From Ciona savignyi (taxonomy: Eukaryota; Chordata; Ascidiacea; Phlebobranchia; Cionidae): DNA of 64,000 nucleotides. The stretch covers positions 586,641 to 650,640 of the forward strand of contig CH003275.1 in NCBI GenBank assembly GCA_000149265.1, given 5' to 3'. This document shows positions 59,456 through 64,000 of this stretch, one piece after another. How positions within the stretch are numbered: the stretch's first letter is position 1; every line of letters starts with the position of its first letter. The position numbers and the translations under genes are program-made. Under the pieces are notes generated by a model. The model was given only the letters and a program-made list of their open reading frames with translations, searched no databases and was not told where the DNA came from.

Positions 59456-60648
59456 TTGGTAAAACCAATTAATCAATGGAATGACCGCCAATAGCCTTGC
59501 ACTAGGATACAGCAGTTTTGTTTTTAGTCAAGCGAAAGAATTTTCTTTTCGGCCCTGCGACAGCGCTGCCGCCCAAACCATCTCGTGATCGAATTTCACC
59601 CCCTCCACCACAACTTGTGTTTCCATGAGATTGAAAGCTAATATAAAATAGCACCTTCGTAATAGATTATCCAGTCTTACTGTGATTTCGTTATTTTCTG
59701 ACATTTCATTCCGATTTCACAGCTGGGAGCAATTAGTATTTTTAATATGCGATAATACTAACAAGGAATTCACTGGAAAGGACCGAACATGATAACAAAA
59801 AGATAATATTTGTTTTGATATCTAAACATTAGGCATCAAAACCGGTCCTCTACTGTTCAAGCGTGTTTTGACCCGTTTGATTGATTTTCCGTTTTACACC
59901 GACCATGTAGGCCTATATGACGCCTACGCCGATAGTCGTAAAACATTACCCAGGAATCGACAAGTTACCCAGTTCTCTCGGTCGGATAGTCGGGACTAAG
60001 TAATAAGGTTAATTTGCGATCGATTCCTTTAAATATTTACCGAGGTAGCGTCTGCCAAGTGGCTTACCCAAAAAAACAACTGCTGAGTGGACATGATAAA
60101 GCTCGAACCCAGTACCACTACCTTGCTGGATCGATCTGGGTTAGATGTTATAAATATAAATGCCATGTCATAACCCGCTTGTCGCAATATTTGCCATGTC
60201 TTATAAACCATAATTGCGACTGAAAAGATCAACTTTCAAACAACATGTGACTCCAACTTACAACTAAAGGCAGATCCTAACACGCCCTGTATCCCACCTG
60301 AGCATCGGTAATAAATGAAGTAAGCAATCATTCGCGTGGCAAACATAGCAAATTTGACAGGCTATCATTAGCTCCTTATTAAATATAAATTTTGGACATT
60401 AATCTCTTGAACTTGTCTTTAATTTTAAGCATGTGACGACATCATAATAAAAGATCACAACAATATTTTTAAATAACAATAATATAGAATATGTACAATA
60501 TAAGTGATGTGATATGCGAGGACAACTAATCGAAAAATGATCACTAGTGCGGTGAAGTTCAGGCAGAAACTAAATTAGCAAAATAATAGTTTGAATATAG
60601 AAGATGGCATGTGTGTGCTGCTTTGTGTGATGCTGGTGAACGTGGGGG

Positions 60649-63600
60649 CTAGTAGCACGATTCATACACACGCTCAGGTGTGATCGTCGAAGGAATAATA
60701 AAATCGATGGATCCTTCGATCCCAAGAGACTCGATCCTGGGAATCCCCCCATGCCCCTTCAACTGGGGCTGGCTGAGAAGTGTTGAGGCCGACGGAAGTT
60801 TTCTGGGAGTCTGGTCCCCACTTGTTTCCATAGAGTCGCTGAGTTGAAACATTTCTCCGAGCTTTGAGGAAATCACGTCATGCTCCGGGACATTTGCTGT
60901 GGATTAGGGATACCTTTAAAATCATACGTCACGTCTGTTAGGTTAAAGTAACCTACTTAAAGCAGGACCAAAAGAAAAAAAGTGATTAAAATTACCGTAC
61001 CAAGTGATTTAAACTATAGTACCAAGTGATTTAAATTATAGTACCAAGTGATTTAAACTGTAGTACCAAGTGATTTAAATTATCGTACCAATTAAGTGAT
61101 TTAAATTTTAGTAGCAAGTGGGGAAAATATGGGATTTGGTGTCGACGTGGCAGACTGAGGTACAGATGTTAAAAAACGTACTTTGACCCGAGTCGGAGTA
61201 ATCGAAAGAATTAATTGAAACCGGGGACTCCTGCAGCCAAGGAAGAAATCGGCCTTCGTTCTCGTGATGACAGTCCTGTCAGGAATAAACACATTTTCAA
61301 TGCGCCATTAAAGAACCCTTAAAGTTTGCAGACAAATAAAATCGTAGTAAAGTTCCAAAACCCCATCAAATCTACAGCAAAGTTAAACATTTCAAAACAC
61401 TGTTAAAGTTATGTTCCATTGAGTAAAATTGTAAAGGTATTTTAAGACTCACTGCAAAGTTTTTAGCGAAGTCCCAAGTAGTCTTTGAACAGCCGTCTTC
61501 GTAACTATTATTTCTTGGGGCACCTAACCAAGATAGTTGTTAAAATTATTTTTTCTTTGCATGGTCATAATAATTACATCGTTACGAATGTTAGCAAGCG
61601 TTTATGCAAATATTCAAGCTTGCGGTCAGTAAAGGTATGCGATGTTTGCTGGTGGCGGCGTGTAGGTCGTTAGCATGAAAACACACAAGTCCAGACAAGA
61701 CGCAACATACCTCCTAGGAACTTAACGTTGAATTCCTCGTGAGGTTTACTATCTTGGGGTAGTTGAATTGAAATGTGAGGGGATTCGAACGCCTTGTAGC
61801 TCTCCTTTTCATGCAAGTCCATATTACAAGTACCGTAATTTGGATCAAAGGTGTAAAAGTCAAATGGCTTGTCATTAGTTAAGTAAGGAGGGGTGGGTGG
61901 GTAGATTGGATGGCCGACTTCGTCCATAACATTAGACGTTGCCTGTAACGCTTTGGACACAGTGTCCGGTGGGTTTTGTGCGCTCTGGAACGACATCGAG
62001 TGACTGTCAATGGCGTTGTCTTCCAGGGATTCGAACTGATGATGATGCGAGTGTCTCCAAGCACCCTCATCATGTAAAGCACTTATGTCGTATTCGAACT
62101 CGGGAGAAAAAAAGTTCATTTTAACATCGACTTTCTCTGCAAAGCTGGAAGAATCAAGCTGAATATTGGAGAAATGCGGCGAAATAGGTGGTGAAACTAC
62201 ATTGGGCTGTATGTCAGTGCTTTCTATCTTTACAGCTGTTGACCTTCGTGAGCTACCGGCGTGACGCTTCCCTCGTTTCCTGATCCAAACTGCAATAATA
62301 GCGCGGTTTAGAGGGGTCTGGGACGATATGTTGTGCAATGTACAGATGCAACATTTAATATATTTTTGGGGGGTTAAGTTGCGAAATAAATATGATCAGC
62401 AACATCGTTTAAAAACGATTCAGTATACGTTTACCATTGGACTACACAACACTTCCATTAAAATCGTTAATTATCAGCTATAATATGTGCGACTCTCCAC
62501 AATATCTCGACCTGTTTGAGTGGGCGAGTGGGCTTTCTCAGTAGCAAGGAAAACGGCGACCTATGTCGTGGGTATAGGCGTCTTACCTCGGGAGCTTTTA
62601 GTCTTCTGCTTCGGTAGCATCCGATACACACGATACGCATCATCGCCTTTGCTCTTGCTCAGTTGCGGAACGGCTCGGACATCTCTCAGCGAGTTAAGAG
62701 CGCACCGGAAGTTGGCTTTATGCTGTTTCACGTCTTTTGGGGAAGCCCCTGAAACATAAACCAATATAAACATTTTTATATTGGGGATTTTCCATTTTCA
62801 AGATACAGCTAAAAATAAATATAAGGTTTGGCTTGTATATTGAACCTAGTCATAGTTTTGTTCTTGTTGACTCATTACTATCAAGCTATCCTTATCTAAG
62901 TCAACAGGGAGCGGACAATATTAAACCAGTGAAGTTTAAACGTGAGATTGCGGGTGTTTGTAATAGGGTTAAGTTCCTGTTCTGCTTTCTATCAAAATTA
63001 ATTACACGTTATTTTTTAACCGAAAATCTTTGCTTCAACCGACGCAGGCTCCTTCGTATCACGTGAGGTTACGAGTGGAGACCTGGGAAGGTGATGATGT
63101 CACTTCCCTGCTACTGAACGTTGTGTGAATTCAGTGAAAACCAATTTGTACATTTGGAAAACATGTGCGCTTAATCAATGTAGGCAAGTTTAAGGATAAA
63201 TATCACACAGACTTTGTTCAAAGCGGGCCACTGACTTTATGCGATTCGGGCAACTTCGCATAACAACAAGTTAGAAGATTTAAACCAAATGAAAAAATGG
63301 AGCTATTGCCTACTGCAAATAGTTGCGAGTTCATATATGTGCAAATAAATTGTTTGATCGAAGTCAAAGTACAAGTTTGAAATCAAATCAACATAATCAC
63401 TTCTATTGACGTCATTCTGTTGTCGACTTTTTATAATTCTAGATAGGTCAGCGACTCGATTCAGTATTTTTTTAATAATTTTGTCTCGGTGGCTTTGGCG
63501 GTTAAACCCACTGAGTGGAATAAATTTGTGGTTACCTCTATAAACATCGATTTTTAGATTGTGTTCATACAGATTTATTTGTAATCGAAAAATAACACAA

Positions 63601-63949
63601 GTACGTGATAAGAAGAACGATATCACATGCCTTAATGCTCTTTTCTTATTTTAATGAAAGTTTTCAGAAACTGGGCGTAATATACAACAAAAATTTCACG
63701 ATATTTTGGTATTTATCCATACTATTTCGGGATGATAATTTCGTTATTGAAAATTCCACCCAAGAACTTTCAATCGACAAACCTGTGTGCTCGGACCAGT
63801 CCCGGAACAATCGAGCGTCTTCACTTTCCCTCCAGCCGTGCCTCGCACCGTGCTTCCACGGGATCCTGAAGGTTCGTTCCACCTTGCTCTCCCACACCAG
63901 TCCGGGGTAGATCTGCATCCCGATTCTCATTTCAAGCCAATCGCGCAAC
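60649..63949 (-). CDS. Interferon regulatory factor, IRF1/2-like (first exon outside window)
   Basis: Transcription factor of the tryptophan-repeat IRF family, binding GAAA-type elements. Six minus-strand exons join in phase: 63783-63949, 62587-62748, 61711-62289, 61453-61523, 61182-61275, 60649-60896; 439 residues visible. The DNA-binding domain shows all five family tryptophans (LRDWLEMRI, GLVWESK, RIPWKHGARHGWRE, FRDWSEHTG) and the recognition helix KANFRCALNSL, ending AYRVYRMLPKQ. A basic stretch follows (VWIRKRGKRHAGSSRR) with a SUMO-type motif VKIE, then Ser/Pro-rich sequence (VVSPPISPHF, IYPPTPPYLTND). I cannot see an IRF-association domain, which favours an IRF1/2-like relation, but this is inference. 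Exons 4 and 5 were chosen because their phases fit and their frames stay open. The initiator exon should lie beyond base 63981. Confidence 0.9.
60997..61120. repeat. 22-bp tandem array with AAGTGA cores in the last IRF intron
   Basis: Five to six units of the form gtaccaagtgatttaaacta. AAGTGA occurs on the plus strand at 60980, 61002, 61024, 61046, 61068 and 61094; the first five steps are exactly 22 bp, the last 26. A seventh unit reads aagtgg. The array lies between the last two IRF exons. Confidence 0.9.
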
Positions 63950-64000
63950 CTGCAACCAAATTTGAATTGAAATTGGAACAAGTTCGCGTGGTCGTGTTAA

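Larger units (their letters stand above)
54573..60648. other. Repeat-rich spacer between ZMIZ and IRF
   Basis: Convergent 3' ends of ZMIZ and IRF face each other here. The stretch holds SINEs of both tRNA-derived families, the MITE-like element, the direct repeat and the hairpin. I see no coding exon; the 110-codon minus frame at 57678-58010 overlaps a SINE. 57.8-59.1 kb and 59.5-60.6 kb show nothing I recognise. Confidence 0.6.

Noticed and set aside
60029-60232. Possible tRNA-like repeat (gctcgaacccagt reverse B-box)
   Set aside because: Only the B-box-like motif is convincing; no head, tail or second copy could be matched by eye.
60997-61120. Regular repeats as a possible CRISPR array
   Set aside because: The units are contiguous with no unique spacers, in an intron of a eukaryotic gene; a plain tandem repeat. 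The same holds for the 28-bp, 40-bp and 20-bp arrays.

Overview
The window looks like nuclear DNA of a chordate with a compact genome, most likely an ascidian tunicate of the Ciona type. The AT-rich sequence carries intron-rich orthologues of vertebrate genes with mostly short introns and is littered with short tRNA-derived repeats. The species call is inference; the gene calls rest on reading conserved domains exon by exon with matching splice phases.

Layout. 249-7143 (+): 3' part of an ectonucleotide pyrophosphatase/phosphodiesterase (ENPP1-3 type), 18 visible exons, 5' end outside the window. 8198-9758 (+): an arylsulfatase B-like gene with no visible intron. 12375-17283 (-): SPARC/osteonectin, nine exons. 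17963-22671 (-): RBM22, a spliceosome RNA-binding protein, ten exons, lying upstream of SPARC on the same strand. 22.7-36.5 kb: a gene desert with no gene that I can recognise. 36541-53624 (+): a ZMIZ1/2-type SP-RING (PIAS-like) SUMO-ligase coactivator, 20 exons, with a tRNA-Arg(CCU) gene antisense in one intron. 54-60.6 kb: repeat-rich intergenic DNA. 60649-63949 (-): an IRF1/2-like interferon regulatory factor whose first coding exon lies beyond the right edge.

Repeats. One tRNA-derived SINE family (A-box and B-box near the head, tail ending in a 'cccattcacggggat'-like motif) has about two dozen full or partial copies. A second family resembles tRNA-Ser ('gtcgtgtggccgaatggttaa'-like). Two hAT-type non-autonomous DNA elements sit in introns of ENPP and RBM22. 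By eye the first SINE family is absent from about 22.7 to 45.1 kb, around the desert and the 5' half of ZMIZ.

The genes do not form an obvious pathway. ENPP and the sulfatase are neighbours from the same enzyme superfamily (alkaline phosphatase fold). SPARC is an extracellular matrix protein, and RBM22, ZMIZ and IRF are nuclear. Three conserved coding exons each carry one surplus base (sulfatase, ZMIZ twice), more easily explained by sequence or assembly error than by gene death. The most interesting leads are an array of AAGTGA hexamers at 22-bp spacing in the last IRF intron, a cluster of SUMO-acceptor motifs in the ZMIZ SUMO ligase, the SINE-free island, the excess of TGACGTCA palindromes, and a possible internal ZMIZ promoter. 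I found no wholly new biological system.
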